NCBI GenBank assembly: GCA_905194675.1
Contig: CAJJTG010000039.1
Span: 1-21,404, forward strand
Direction: 5' to 3'
DNA length: 21,404 nt
Source: an uncultured Collinsella sp.
Lineage (GTDB): Bacteria; Actinomycetota; Coriobacteriia; Coriobacteriales; Coriobacteriaceae
This document shows, in pieces, positions 6,678 through 13,604 of this stretch (positions within the stretch are counted from its first letter, which is position 1; each line of letters starts with the position of its first letter). The notes under the pieces were generated by a model. It searched no databases and had not been told where the DNA came from. It saw only the letters and a list, made by a program, of their open reading frames with translations. The translations under genes and the position numbers were made by a program.

Positions 6678-7409
6678 CTAGTGCAGAATCTTGGACAGGA
6701 ACTCGCGACAGCGCGGGTTCTCGGGGTTATCGAAGAAGTGCTCGGGCGTGCCCTCCTCCAGAATGCGGCCGTCCTCCATAAAGATGACGCGGTCGGCCAC
6801 CTGGCGCGCAAAGCCCATCTCGTGCGTCACGCAGATCATGGTGATGTCCTCCTGCGCGAGCTCAATCATAACGTCCAGAACCTCCTGGACCATTTCGGGG
6901 TCGAGCGCCGAGGTCGGCTCGTCAAACAGGATGATGGGCTGCTTGGTGCACAGGGCACGGGCGATGGCGATGCGCTGCTGCTGACCACCCGAGAGGTTCT
7001 GCGGATACTCGCCGGCCTTATGCGCCATGCCGACGCGCTTGAGCGCGGCGATGGCGATCTCGGTCGCCTCCTCCTTGCTCTTCTTTTGCAGCTTGATGGG
7101 CGCGAGCGTCAGGTTGCCGAGCACCGTCATGTTGGGATACAGGTTGAACTGCTGAAACACCATGGAACTATACTTGCGAGCCATCTCCAGGTGGTTCTTT
7201 TTGGTAAGCGGCGTACCGTCGATGATGACCTCGCCCGACGTGGGCTCCTCCAGATAATCGACGCAACGGATGAGCGTCGACTTACCCGAGCCGGAAGGCC
7301 CGATCATTACGAGCTTCTCGCCGCGCTTGACGGTGAGGTTGATATCTTTGAGCACATGCAGGTCGCCAAAGTACTTGTTGAGATGCTTGATCTCGATCAT
7401 GTCTGCCAT
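6678..7409 (-). CDS. glnQ: Polar amino acid ABC transporter ATP-binding protein (GlnQ/HisP type)
   Basis: This 243-residue cytoplasmic ATPase powers the importer. Walker A is GPSGSGKST (37-45), the Q-loop lies in VFQQFNLYP (84-92), the ABC signature is LSGGQQQR (139-146), Walker B is IILFDE (159-164) followed by PTSALD, and the switch His sits in CVTHEMG. The length is normal for the family. The start has GGAAGGG 6 bases upstream. It is the first gene of the four-gene operon, and the upstream region contains a direct repeat that may be regulatory. The gene symbol reflects family, not proven glutamine specificity. Confidence 0.92.
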   Translation of the reverse strand: MADMIEIKHLNKYFGDLHVLKDINLTVKRGEKLVMIGPSGSGKSTLIRCVDYLEEPTSGEVIIDGTPLTKKNHLEMARKYSSMVFQQFNLYPNMTVLGNLTLAPIKLQKKSKEEATEIAIAALKRVGMAHKAGEYPQNLSGGQQQRIAIARALCTKQPIILFDEPTSALDPEMVQEVLDVMIELAQEDITMICVTHEMGFARQVADRVIFMEDGRILEEGTPEHFFDNPENPRCREFLSKILH

Positions 7410-7444
7410 GAATGTCCCTTCCCTGCGTTTACACGAGTTGAACT

Positions 7445-7499
7445 ATTGTACGGAAAGAACCACGTTTCCGCAGCCCACACTACATTCCCGTAAAGAACC
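7445..7499 (-). promoter_or_regulatory. Candidate promoter and operator region of the amino acid ABC operon
   Basis: On the minus strand TACAAT (7450-7445) is a possible -10 box. The 11-mer CGKAAAGAACC occurs twice on the plus strand (7451-7461 and 7489-7499), 38 bp apart. CGGAAA and TTTCCG (7451-7470) form an inverted repeat touching the -10. A regulator binding here is inference. Confidence 0.35.
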
Positions 7500-7531
7500 C
7501 GCAACCTTCCACCTGCTCGTTGGTGCTCATT

Positions 7532-7562
7532 GCACTCATTGGGGACAGACTTAAATGAGTGC
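7532..7562 (+). repeat. GGGGACAG-core hairpin repeat, copy 5
   Basis: Perfect 9-bp arms GCACTCATT and AATGAGTGC enclose GGGGACAGACTTA. The architecture (arm, GGGGACAG, arm) matches the other copies, but the arm sequence is different. It lies in the gap between the ABC operon and the YqeY gene terminator. Confidence 0.65.
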
Positions 7563-7572
7563 CCAGCCCAGC

Positions 7573-7606
7573 AAAAAGGGGCGCGACCGCAATGGTCACG
7601 CCCCCT
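7573..7606 (-). terminator. Rho-independent terminator after the GatB/YqeY gene
   Basis: On the minus strand GGGGCGTGACC pairs with GGTCGCGCCCC around a short loop, followed by TTTTT. It lies 28 bases after the stop codon. Confidence 0.88.
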
Positions 7607-7633
7607 CGATATCAACTATGTACCGCTAGGCCC

Positions 7634-8077
7634 CTATGCAAGTTTGCCGCCGACGATCTTTGCCGCGGCAGGCTTGTCGAAGTTGCCGCCGGTGGCCTTG
7701 CCCAGAGCGCCCATGACCTGGCCCATCTGCTTCTTGGACGTGGCACCCAGCTCGGCGATAACTTGCTCAATCAGGGCCTCGAGCTCCTCGCCCGAAACCT
7801 GCGCGGGCAGCAGGCTCTCCAGAATCTTGACCTGCTCGGTCAGGTTGTCGGTACGCTCTTGGTCGGTGCCGGCCTTGATGGACATCTCCAGCGTCTCGCT
7901 CGTCTGCTTAATCAGACGCTTGATCATGCTGTTGACGTCTTCCTCGGTCACATCGCGGCGCTCGTTGACCTCGATATTCTTCACCTCGGCCTTGACCTGG
8001 CGAATGATGGACAGGCGAACCTTGTCCTTAGCCTTCATGGCTGCGACCATTTCCTTCTGCAGCTCTTCGTTGGTCAT
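7634..8077 (-). CDS. GatB/YqeY domain-containing protein
   Basis: This 147-residue cytoplasmic protein is of the YqeY type, related to the tail domain of the amidotransferase subunit GatB, which binds tRNA. The cellular role of stand-alone YqeY proteins is not settled. It is mostly helical: an N-terminal helical half (MTNEELQKEMVAAMKAKDK to LRxxKAEVKNIEV-like helices) and a C-terminal half with LPAQVSGEELEALIEQVI and KQMGQVMGALGK, the usual family hallmarks. ATG 8077 is chosen for the AGGAGG 7 bases upstream; a longer frame to 8113 lacks a ribosome site. It follows the foldase gene by 54 bases, probably in one transcript, and is closed by a strong terminator. Confidence 0.88.
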   Translation of the reverse strand: MTNEELQKEMVAAMKAKDKVRLSIIRQVKAEVKNIEVNERRDVTEEDVNSMIKRLIKQTSETLEMSIKAGTDQERTDNLTEQVKILESLLPAQVSGEELEALIEQVIAELGATSKKQMGQVMGALGKATGGNFDKPAAAKIVGGKLA

Positions 8078-8131
8078 CTGCAAATCCTCCTCAATAGTGC
8101 GGGCGACACTCACACGAGCGCCGCCCCATGA

Positions 8132-9355
8132 TTACTCAGTCGTCGACGAATTGTCGGTCGAACTCTTGGTGACGCCCTTCAGGCTGACGTTGTACGGCAC
8201 GTCCTTGGGCATGGGGTTAACGGTGATGTCGGCGTCCTTCTTGTACTGCTCCAGCCACTCGCTGTACGCAGTGCTCTCTGCCTGCGTCTTCACCACGTTG
8301 GAGACATACTTCTTGATGTCCTTGGGTACCTGCTTGATATCATCGACCTGATTATCGACATGGAAGTAGTCGGTGCACTTGATGATGTGGTAACCATACG
8401 TCGACTCGACGACGTCGCTCACATCGCCCTTGTTGAGCCCCTCGAGCGCCGCCTGGTAGCTGTCGACGAAGGTAGTGAGCTTATCCCAACCCACATCGCC
8501 CTTCTTCTCCTTGGAGCCGGTGTCGTCGGAATACTGCTCCACGGCGTCCTCAAAGCTCAGCTCGCCGGAGTTAATCTTGTCCAGGCACTCCTGCGCCTTG
8601 GCCTTGGCGGCAGCCTTGTCCTCGTCGGATGCGTCGGAATCGACCTTGATCAGGATGTTCGACGAGCGGCGGGCATCGTTGTACTTCGACAGGTTCTCGT
8701 TGATGTAATCGACGATCTCGCTGTCCTTGGGCTTGCTGGTGGGCGCCACGGCTTCCTTGAGCTTTTGCTGCGCCAGGCTCTCCTTGAGCGAGCTCTTATA
8801 GGTGTCCTCGGTGTAGCCGTAAGTCTTAAGCGTCTTCTTAAAGGTCTTGGCGCCGCCCGCGCTCTTGCACGCGTCCTTCCAAGCCTTCTCGACCTCCTTG
8901 TCCGACACCGTCACGCCGTTTTCCTTCTGCGCCTGCTGAAGCAGAATCTGCTGCGTGTAGGAATCGATGAGCTGCTTGCGGTACTTCTTGGGCGTAAGGT
9001 CGTTGTTGACCAGGTACTGCGCCCAATCCTTGTCCTTGGTATAACCATAGGACGTGCGCATGCTCATGATCTGCTTGGTCACGGTGTCCTCGGTGAGGTT
9101 GGTGCCGTTGATGGTGGCAGCCACGCCACCAGTGAGCTTATAGCCCGAGCTGGCGCTTTCGGTCTGCGACATCAGGCCGGAGCACGCCATGGCCGAGACG
9201 GAGAGCAGCATCGCCAGCACGCCGATGACCACCAGGACAATCTTGACGGTCTTGGACACATAGGTCTTGCGCTGCTTCTTGCGAGAGCTGGATGCGGCGC
9301 GGGACCGTTGCTCGGACGTCGGCGCGACCTCGGGGTTCTTTTTCTTGTTTGCCAT
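8132..9355 (-). CDS. Membrane-anchored parvulin-type peptidyl-prolyl isomerase (PrsA/SurA-like foldase)
   Basis: This 407-residue protein likely assists folding of exported proteins on the outer face of the membrane. A basic Ser/Arg-rich N-terminus (1-35) is cytoplasmic, with one membrane segment at about 37-57. A SurA/PrsA-like helical chaperone region runs to about 220. A parvulin domain (about 230-331) includes SSNILIKVDS at its start, a central GDVGW and the terminal YGYHIIKCTDY. A long helical, Lys-rich tail and a Ser/Thr-rich end follow. Cys58 in AMACSG sits at the membrane exit and resembles a lipobox, but the long cytoplasmic head makes lipidation doubtful. AAAGG precedes ATG by 6 bases. 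It is upstream of the YqeY gene on the same strand. Confidence 0.85.
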   Translation of the reverse strand: MANKKKNPEVAPTSEQRSRAASSSRKKQRKTYVSKTVKIVLVVIGVLAMLLSVSAMACSGLMSQTESASSGYKLTGGVAATINGTNLTEDTVTKQIMSMRTSYGYTKDKDWAQYLVNNDLTPKKYRKQLIDSYTQQILLQQAQKENGVTVSDKEVEKAWKDACKSAGGAKTFKKTLKTYGYTEDTYKSSLKESLAQQKLKEAVAPTSKPKDSEIVDYINENLSKYNDARRSSNILIKVDSDASDEDKAAAKAKAQECLDKINSGELSFEDAVEQYSDDTGSKEKKGDVGWDKLTTFVDSYQAALEGLNKGDVSDVVESTYGYHIIKCTDYFHVDNQVDDIKQVPKDIKKYVSNVVKTQAESTAYSEWLEQYKKDADITVNPMPKDVPYNVSLKGVTKSSTDNSSTTE

Positions 9356-9446
9356 GTTTGGCCTTTCGCATCACGAATCGAACAAACGCCATTGTGTCAC
9401 AACGCAGCCCCCGCGACACACCTGGTGCATGGGAGACGGGTTAATC

Positions 9447-9541
9447 TGCACCATTTTGGTGCAAAGGGGACAGGTCTGGCAGTTGGCAGCTAGGGACGTT
9501 CCTTTTCTGCCGGCAGATGGGGACAGCCCCCAAGTGCCGGC
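9447..9541. repeat. Cluster of GGGGACAG / GGGACGTTCC-core hairpins (copy 6)
   Basis: Three structures stand in series. TGCACCATTTTGGTGCA (9447-9463) is a perfect short hairpin followed by AAAGGGGACAGG. GGCAG/CTGCC (9485-9511) encloses TAGGGACGTTCC. GCCGGCA/TGCCGGC (9509-9541) encloses GATGGGGACAG. The last ends 1 base beyond the stop codon of the PTS IIA gene. The whole fills the 187-base gap between the foldase start and the IIA stop. Confidence 0.7.
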
Positions 9542-9542
9542 C

Positions 9543-10007
9543 TTAAAAGTGGCGGCGGATGGCGTCGACCATGCCCTGCGGCGTGGTCTGGCCGAGCGCA
9601 TCGGCTGCAGCGTCGGCATCCATAAAGATATTCATAAGCGCCTGAAGTGCCTCGACCTGGCCGCCCGGCTCGGCAATGCCCAGATTGATGACGATCTGCG
9701 CCGGCACCGGGGCGCCCATACCCGCCATCGCGCTGAACGTCACAGGTGCGGCGGGCTTTACCACCGCGATATAGGGCTTGGCCACAAATCCCGGATCGGT
9801 ATGCGGAATGGCGATGTTTGCCGCCGGCATAGCGAGACCCGTGGGATAGGCGTCCTCGCGCGTGCGGACGGCGTCAAGCCAACCCTCGGCAATGTAGCCG
9901 CGCGGAGCAAGCTCACCCTCGAGGCGCGCAAACACCTCATCCGGTGTCGCACACTCCCAATCAAAAAACACCAGCTCAGGCATAAACAGCGCTTCGTTAT
10001 CCGCCAT
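9543..10007 (-). CDS. Lone PTS sugar transporter IIA component (fructose/mannitol EIIA_2 superfamily, galactitol-like)
   Basis: This 154-residue cytoplasmic phosphocarrier would accept phosphate from HPr and pass it to a IIB domain. The active-site region NIAIPHTDP places the phosphorylatable His at residue 69, matching the GIAIPHT signature of EIIA_2 proteins. The C-terminal VEALQALMNIFMDADAAADAL is the usual closing helix. ATG 10007 is preferred because TTTGGAGG lies 5 bases upstream; the frame can be extended to 10121 but would overlap the toxin gene. No IIB or IIC genes are in the window, so it either serves a transporter encoded elsewhere or has a regulatory role. It lies 65 bases downstream of a toxin-antitoxin pair on the same strand. 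Confidence 0.85.
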   Translation of the reverse strand: MADNEALFMPELVFFDWECATPDEVFARLEGELAPRGYIAEGWLDAVRTREDAYPTGLAMPAANIAIPHTDPGFVAKPYIAVVKPAAPVTFSAMAGMGAPVPAQIVINLGIAEPGGQVEALQALMNIFMDADAAADALGQTTPQGMVDAIRRHF

Positions 10008-10072
10008 ATCGTCCTCCAAAGTTGCATGAGGGCCACAATGCTCAATATGATAGCGAAACGAGGTATGCAAGG

Positions 10073-10546
10073 TTAGTCGAGTATCCCAATGAGCTCGAGT
10101 GCACGCGCGGGTGTCAAGCAAACCTCGGGCATCGCCTCCAACATGCGTCGATCACTCGTGACTACGTAGTCGACATCCGCTGTGTCGCCCGAAGCGATGA
10201 TGAGGTTGTCCTCAAGATCCGGCATGCGCTTGCCAAGCATTCGTGCCATCTCACACTCCGCCAACGAAAGCGGAGAAGCGGTTGCCACCTGCATCATATG
10301 CTCGATACAGGCCCATGATGCCGGAGCAAACGACACGTTTACTCCGTTCGCATTCCGCCGGGCTAGTCGCCGAGGCAAAATATAGAACACGTCCTTTGCC
10401 GTCGTTGGCGTATACAGAAGGTCGATCTTTCCTGCCTCGGCAAGCTCCACCAGGTGCTTCGCTTCGTCGAATGCCCCCTCTTGCAGGTAATAATCAAGCC
10501 ACACATTCGTATCCACAAGCAGGCGCTTTGCCTCGATCATCGGCAA
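10073..10546 (-). CDS. PIN-domain toxin of a type II toxin-antitoxin pair (VapC-like)
   Basis: This 157-residue predicted Mg-dependent ribonuclease would cleave RNA when freed from its antitoxin. The PIN acidic residues are visible: Asp12 in LVDTNVWLDYY, the Asp110/Glu112/Asp113 group in PDLEDNLIIASG, and Asp132 in VVTSDRRML. The length is slightly above the usual 130-145. It overlaps the antitoxin gene by 10 bases, the normal sign of coupled translation. The exact ATG (10546 or 10540) is uncertain. The RNA target cannot be read from sequence. VapC normally pairs with AbrB- or RHH-type antitoxins; here the partner looks RelB/DinJ-like. Confidence 0.82.
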   Translation of the reverse strand: MPMIEAKRLLVDTNVWLDYYLQEGAFDEAKHLVELAEAGKIDLLYTPTTAKDVFYILPRRLARRNANGVNVSFAPASWACIEHMMQVATASPLSLAECEMARMLGKRMPDLEDNLIIASGDTADVDYVVTSDRRMLEAMPEVCLTPARALELIGILD

Positions 10547-10881
10547 TTCGCCTCCATGTCGGCAATCATCGCGTCATACATATCATCGCGTACGGCATCC
10601 CAGTCTTCCGCAGACGATTCAGCTGGCGCAAAATCCGAAGCGCTTAGCCCCAACGAGGAAAAAGCTAGCCCACACCCCTGCTCGGCAAGGCTCTTCGCGC
10701 GGGACACCTCACGCTTATCCGCCACCATAAATCCCGGCAACGCTTGATGCTCGACAAGATAGGCCCAAAGCGCGCGAATGGCATCACTCGGCCCCAATCC
10801 ATTGCGAGTCAGGACCGCATCGCCACCAGCCTTGAGCATAGGATCGATTCGTGTGTTGAGCTGCACCGTTGCTGTACCCAT
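10537..10881 (-). CDS. RelB/DinJ-like ribbon-helix-helix antitoxin
   Basis: This 114-residue protein would bind and neutralise the PIN toxin and repress its own operon. The N-terminal 45 residues fit the ribbon-helix-helix pattern of RelB/DinJ: TVQLNTRIDPMLKAGGDAVL as strand and helix 1, then NGLGPSDAIRALWAYLVEH as helix 2. The acidic C-terminal tail (SSAEDWDAVRDDMYDAMI) is the likely toxin-binding arm. AGAGGAG lies 5 bases before ATG. A promoter -10 and an inverted repeat that could be its operator lie just upstream at 10898-10915. The toxin begins within its last 10 bases. Confidence 0.8.
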   Translation of the reverse strand: MGTATVQLNTRIDPMLKAGGDAVLTRNGLGPSDAIRALWAYLVEHQALPGFMVADKREVSRAKSLAEQGCGLAFSSLGLSASDFAPAESSAEDWDAVRDDMYDAMIADMEANCR

Positions 10882-10897
10882 AGCGGCTCCTCTCTAC

Positions 10898-10915
10898 CTG
10901 CTAGCAGTATAGCAG
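10898..10915 (-). promoter_or_regulatory. Probable operator and -10 box of the toxin-antitoxin operon
   Basis: CTGCTA (10898-10903) and TAGCAG (10910-10915) are perfect 6-bp inverted arms with a 6-base spacer. TATACT on the minus strand (10911-10906) lies inside the dyad. This is the expected layout for autorepression by a ribbon-helix-helix antitoxin. Confidence 0.55.
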
Positions 10916-10931
10916 ACATGAAAGGCCACGC

Positions 10932-10964
10932 AAAAGGGCCCCGCCTGCACACGGGCGGAGCCCT
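10932..10964 (-). terminator. Hairpin with T run upstream of the antitoxin promoter
   Basis: On the minus strand GGGCTCCGCC pairs with GGCGGGGCCC (one mismatch), followed by TTTT. It would insulate the toxin-antitoxin operon from upstream minus-strand transcripts. Confidence 0.6.
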
Positions 10965-11039
10965 ATCGGATTTCTTGGAATGGAAATGACGCCCATCACG
11001 TTATCCGGAGTCCAAAGTCAAAGAGGCAATAAAGGCTAA

Positions 11040-11075
11040 GGGGGCTCATATGATTCCATAAGCCCCCCAGCTTTT
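11040..11075. terminator. Hairpin GGGGGCT/AGCCCCC with T run
   Basis: GGGGGCT (11040-11046) pairs with AGCCCCC (11061-11067) and is followed by CAGCTTTTT on the plus strand. On the minus strand it lies 80 bases after the truncated gene at 11147 and could end that transcript. The interval 10882-11146 holds only these hairpins and the antitoxin promoter. Confidence 0.55.
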
Positions 11076-11146
11076 TCGATAGTTAAGTCACAACAGCGCT
11101 TCGTCATTAACAAACAAAAGCTGTCTCATTTTCCCACTTCTGCCAT

Positions 11147-11548
11147 TTAGGCCCAATACGGAATATACCTTCGATATTTGGCGCCCGCATCCTCGTCCTC
11201 TTCCTTTATCAATGCCTCTTCCAGGCACCCTCTGATTAGACGAGACATCGCCACCGTGTTTTTCTTTTCATCGGAAAGTCCAAAACGCTCTCGCAGTGAC
11301 TGATTGCTCATCGACTCGCCTTGGGCGTACAAAAGACAAGCATGCCAGTACACAGCATTTTTTCGTTCGCTTTTTTCGTTCGCTTTTTTCATTCGAGTAT
11401 ATGGGCAGTCGCAATAGAGCGTCACGAGCGTTCCCAGCCCGCCCTCACTCTTATTTGATAACGAGATGTTAAATAGATGATAAATAGAATTGTGCGCAAT
11501 TTGAAGCTGAAGGCCAAGTTTTCTGGTCGTTTTCCCAGATAATCTCAA
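11147..11548 (-). pseudogene. Remnant of an AlbA_2/divergent-AAA family ATP-binding protein (C-terminal winged-helix end)
   Basis: The open frame gives 133 residues. Only the C-terminal part looks conserved: YWHACLLYAQGESMSNQSLR, then ERFGLSDEKK, SRLIRGCLEEALIK and the ending YRRYIPYWA. This is the typical tail of the family with an N-terminal AlbA_2 DNA-binding domain and a C-terminal ATPase-like region, proteins usually of 400-550 residues. The AlbA_2 and ATPase parts are missing, no ribosome site precedes the first Met, and the upstream DNA is not open in a matching frame. A broken gene is therefore more likely than a small functional one. A 13-bp tandem repeat (11358-11396) lies inside and would change frame when its copy number changes. 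Family assignment is from memory of the motif, not a search. Confidence 0.6.
11358..11396. repeat. Three tandem copies of a 13-bp unit
   Basis: TTTTTTCGTTCGC occurs twice in succession and a third copy reads TTTTTTCATTCGA. The period of 13 is not a multiple of three, so slippage by one unit would shift the minus-strand frame encoding the Lys/Glu-rich KKANEKSERKN segment. Confidence 0.8.
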
Positions 11549-11820
11549 TGCTGGAAGCTTTGTTCCCTGCGAAAGAGTCGACTACCGTAATTGACAGGCA
11601 AGAAGAGATGGCCCCGGTGCCAAAAGGAACTCAAGCAGCAGGGCATGTAATTAAACCAGCAACTATCGCCAAGTAAATGGACGTTGTCCTCTTCCAATAT
11701 CGCACTCTTCGATCAAATCGAGCGGCGGCAGCACAGCAACGAAAAGCATGATTGGCAAATGGTAGCGCAGCGGCACTCCATTTTTATGTATTTCTGAAAT
11801 TTCCGAAAAGGCCAGAATCT
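11549..11820. other. Gene-free stretch between the remnant and the Crp-like promoter
   Basis: No frame with a convincing start, ribosome site or recognisable family was found. On the minus strand a frame from about 11815 to 11670 reads EIHKNGVPLRYHLPIMLFVA and onward without a start codon. It may be leftover coding sequence. Base composition is more AT-rich than the flanking core genes. Confidence 0.4.
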
Positions 11821-11822
11821 CA

Positions 11823-11883
11823 TTAGCATTTGATAATGCCCCCCCCCCGACGGCGTATCTTATTCTTGGTTAGCATTTGTTAA
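11823..11883 (+). promoter_or_regulatory. Promoter of the Crp-like gene with C10 tract and two operator-like dyads
   Basis: TTAGCATTTGATAA (11823-11836) contains a -35-like TTGATA (11830-11835). TATCTT (11856-11861) is a possible -10. The 20-base spacer between them includes ten consecutive C (11839-11848), so tract slippage would alter spacing. A second dyad, TTAGCATTTGTTAA (11870-11883), lies near the expected transcription start. The box assignments are inference; the tract and dyads are directly visible. Confidence 0.55.
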
Positions 11884-11909
11884 CGATATGTGCCCGTTGG
11901 AGCGATTCC

Positions 11910-12476
11910 GTGTCCCTAGATCCGAATTTTTTCTGTCAGTACGCCCCGTGCGACAACCAAAACCTATTAGCCGAGCTAGTGGCAATGGCTTCAATCCAGC
12001 AATTTCAAAAAAGGGAAATTATCCTTGAAATGGGTACCCAACAAAAATGGTTTTACCTTTTAAAACAGGGGGTAACCTGTTCGTATTCCCTACAAAGCGA
12101 TGGTTCGGAAATCACTGACTGCATAATGGCGGAACCGGGCATGCCTGTAATGCCTAGCCCCGAGTTTGACATTCCATCCCCGACTTATATTGAAGCTTTA
12201 ACAGACTGCACGCTCGTTCTTCTTAAGATAAGCGATGTTCAAAATATAGCCCAATACAATCCAGGACTTGCTACTCTCATCAACCGATATCTATCAAGGG
12301 CTTGGCACGATCATTATAAAACTGAATCCGCGCTTAGGCTGCTGCCGGCTCGCGACCGCTACAAATGGTTCCTCGAAGAGTATCCGGGGGTTATCGATAG
12401 GGTCCCCCATTCGCGCATCTCATCATTTTTGGGTATGTCGCCGATCACGCTTTCGCGCGTAAGGGCAAACATATAG
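11910..12476 (+). CDS. Crp/Fnr-family transcriptional regulator (short form)
   Basis: This 188-residue DNA-binding protein has an N-terminal cyclic-nucleotide-binding-like beta barrel (about 20-110: REIILEMGTQQKWFYLLKQG, SDGSEITD, YIEALTDCTLVLLK) and a C-terminal helix-turn-helix (about 165-188: VPHSRISSFLGMSPITLSRV). It ends right after the recognition helix, as many short Crp-like proteins do. The usual cAMP-pocket RTA/RSA signature is absent, so the effector is unknown. The start chosen is GTG 11910 with GGAG 7 bases upstream. A TTG at 11877 in the same frame would overlap the second operator-like dyad and has no good ribosome site. A decayed paralogue lies at 14523-15051. Probably autoregulated through the dyads in its promoter. 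Confidence 0.82.
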   Translation: MSLDPNFFCQYAPCDNQNLLAELVAMASIQQFQKREIILEMGTQQKWFYLLKQGVTCSYSLQSDGSEITDCIMAEPGMPVMPSPEFDIPSPTYIEALTDCTLVLLKISDVQNIAQYNPGLATLINRYLSRAWHDHYKTESALRLLPARDRYKWFLEEYPGVIDRVPHSRISSFLGMSPITLSRVRANI

Positions 12477-12486
12477 TAGCGAAACG

Positions 12487-13005
12487 CTATTTCCTTTTAC
12501 GTTTTATCTCGACGGTTATTGCTGAGCCGCATTCAGGACAAAAGTTAATCTCTCTACTGTATGCAACCCTACACTTCTTGCAATAACGCCATATGTTGCC
12601 CATATCAATAGGGCTAGCGCATACTTTACAGAATTGAGCATCTATCTCGTTTTTTGTACCGCAGCATTGGCATTCGATCTCATCGCAGCAATTGGGACGT
12701 TTTTTCATTGGAGGGACCGGACAAGGATGACGTCTTGGCACCAAATCTTCAATTTGGGCATAGCAGAGGCGCTGGCTCTCTTTGATGTTTATCAGCATGC
12801 CGATTCGATGCTCGATACTCGACCGTATTTCATCTTCGCCCTCGATTTTAACGATATCGTCGCATAACGCATCCACTTGAACCTGATAGTCATCTTCAAG
12901 TCTTCGCGCTTCTTCTTCAAGATCATAAATCAACTCAATGCGCGGCGTGGATCGTTCACCTGCATCAAGATGGAATGGCTCATGATCAACTGGCAGCAGT
13001 GGCAT
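12487..13005 (-). CDS. Double zinc-ribbon protein with helical N-terminus
   Basis: This 172-residue cytoplasmic protein is of unknown function. Residues about 25-90 are acidic and helical, likely a coiled coil (LEEEARRLEDDYQVQVDALC and onward). Two zinc ribbons follow: C112xxC115 with C126xxC129, and C142xxC145 with C156xxC159. The tail EIKRKRK is basic. The design suggests protein or nucleic-acid contact, not catalysis. AGGAGG lies 4 bases before ATG. It converges with the Crp-like gene, their stops being only 10 bases apart. A small frame upstream (13029-13280) may share its transcript. No family name is recognised. Confidence 0.65.
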   Translation of the reverse strand: MPLLPVDHEPFHLDAGERSTPRIELIYDLEEEARRLEDDYQVQVDALCDDIVKIEGEDEIRSSIEHRIGMLINIKESQRLCYAQIEDLVPRRHPCPVPPMKKRPNCCDEIECQCCGTKNEIDAQFCKVCASPIDMGNIWRYCKKCRVAYSREINFCPECGSAITVEIKRKRK

Positions 13006-13028
13006 ATATCCTCCTCATAGCCCGCCTG

Positions 13029-13280
13029 TTAACTATCGCAATCAATTACTAACCAGCCATTGTCGCAAAAGGCGATGGCGGTCTGGTCCCCCAACATGCA
13101 GCACCCCAGCAGACATAACATGTCGCTACGGCACAGTGACATCATCTGTCTTGCGCCACGCATTAAGGCCTTTCGTTTCAACCGCGCAATCTCGACACAG
13201 CTACTTGCGGCCTCCGTTCCGATTTTCCCAGCATTTAATGTCATCCAACGTTTCTTGGATCCGATCCATCTTGGCATCAC
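13029..13280 (-). CDS. Small hypothetical protein
   Basis: An open frame of up to 83 residues lies 23 bases upstream of the zinc-ribbon gene on the same strand. It is Cys- and Met-rich in its second half (MMSLCRSDMLCLLGCCMLGD) and ends AIAFCDNGWLVIDCDS. The start is unclear: no good ribosome site precedes MMPRW. Another frame over the first part reads MDRIQETLDDIKCWENRNGG and looks more protein-like, so the gene may be frameshifted. No family is recognised, and the call is weak. Confidence 0.3.
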   Translation of the reverse strand: MMPRWIGSKKRWMTLNAGKIGTEAASSCVEIARLKRKALMRGARQMMSLCRSDMLCLLGCCMLGDQTAIAFCDNGWLVIDCDS

Positions 13281-13604
13281 GCAATAAAAAAGCCATGCCC
13301 TGACGTCACTCGCGACAAAAATTGCTTGCCCGCATCAAGCTAAGATGAATCGCGGCCAATCGAAGACGGTGACATATTCATATCCTTCGCTTTGCCTTTA
13401 ACATCCGCACTTGCCACTTAACCTAAATCGTTCCAGAAGCCAATGGTGGCCGAACATCGTTGACTTAAAGCTTGTTGGCAAGATAAACGAAATAACCGGG
13501 TGTCCAAATTAAATCGGGCACCCGGCTACCAGAATCCTTATTTATTTATGGCCCCGCTATGCGTTCCAGTCATCAATAAACGCCATATCGCTATCTAATG
13601 CAGC
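13281..13604. other. Gene-free stretch with one minus-strand terminator
   Basis: No supportable gene. The only clear element is the hairpin at 13496-13525. An A-run (AATAAAAAAGCC) near 13283 and short broken frames were seen but nothing coding. Confidence 0.4.
13485..13525 (-). terminator. Terminator of the small-gene pair at 13605-14280
   Basis: On the minus strand CCGGGTGCCC pairs with GGACACCCGG around an AT-rich loop and is followed by TTATTTCGTTT. It lies 80 bases after the stop at 13605. Confidence 0.65.

Noticed and set aside
10960..11040. tRNA or attachment site at the islet edge
   Set aside because: No cloverleaf could be drawn and no matching direct repeat was found near 15.8 kb.
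11670..11815. Minus-strand peptide EIHKNGVPLRYHLPIMLFVA and onward as a gene
   Set aside because: No start codon or ribosome site in frame and no recognised family; at most a remnant.
11910..12476. FNR-type oxygen sensor with an N-terminal iron-sulfur cluster
   Set aside because: Only two Cys (9 and 14) occur at the N-terminus and the FNR Cys spacing is absent.
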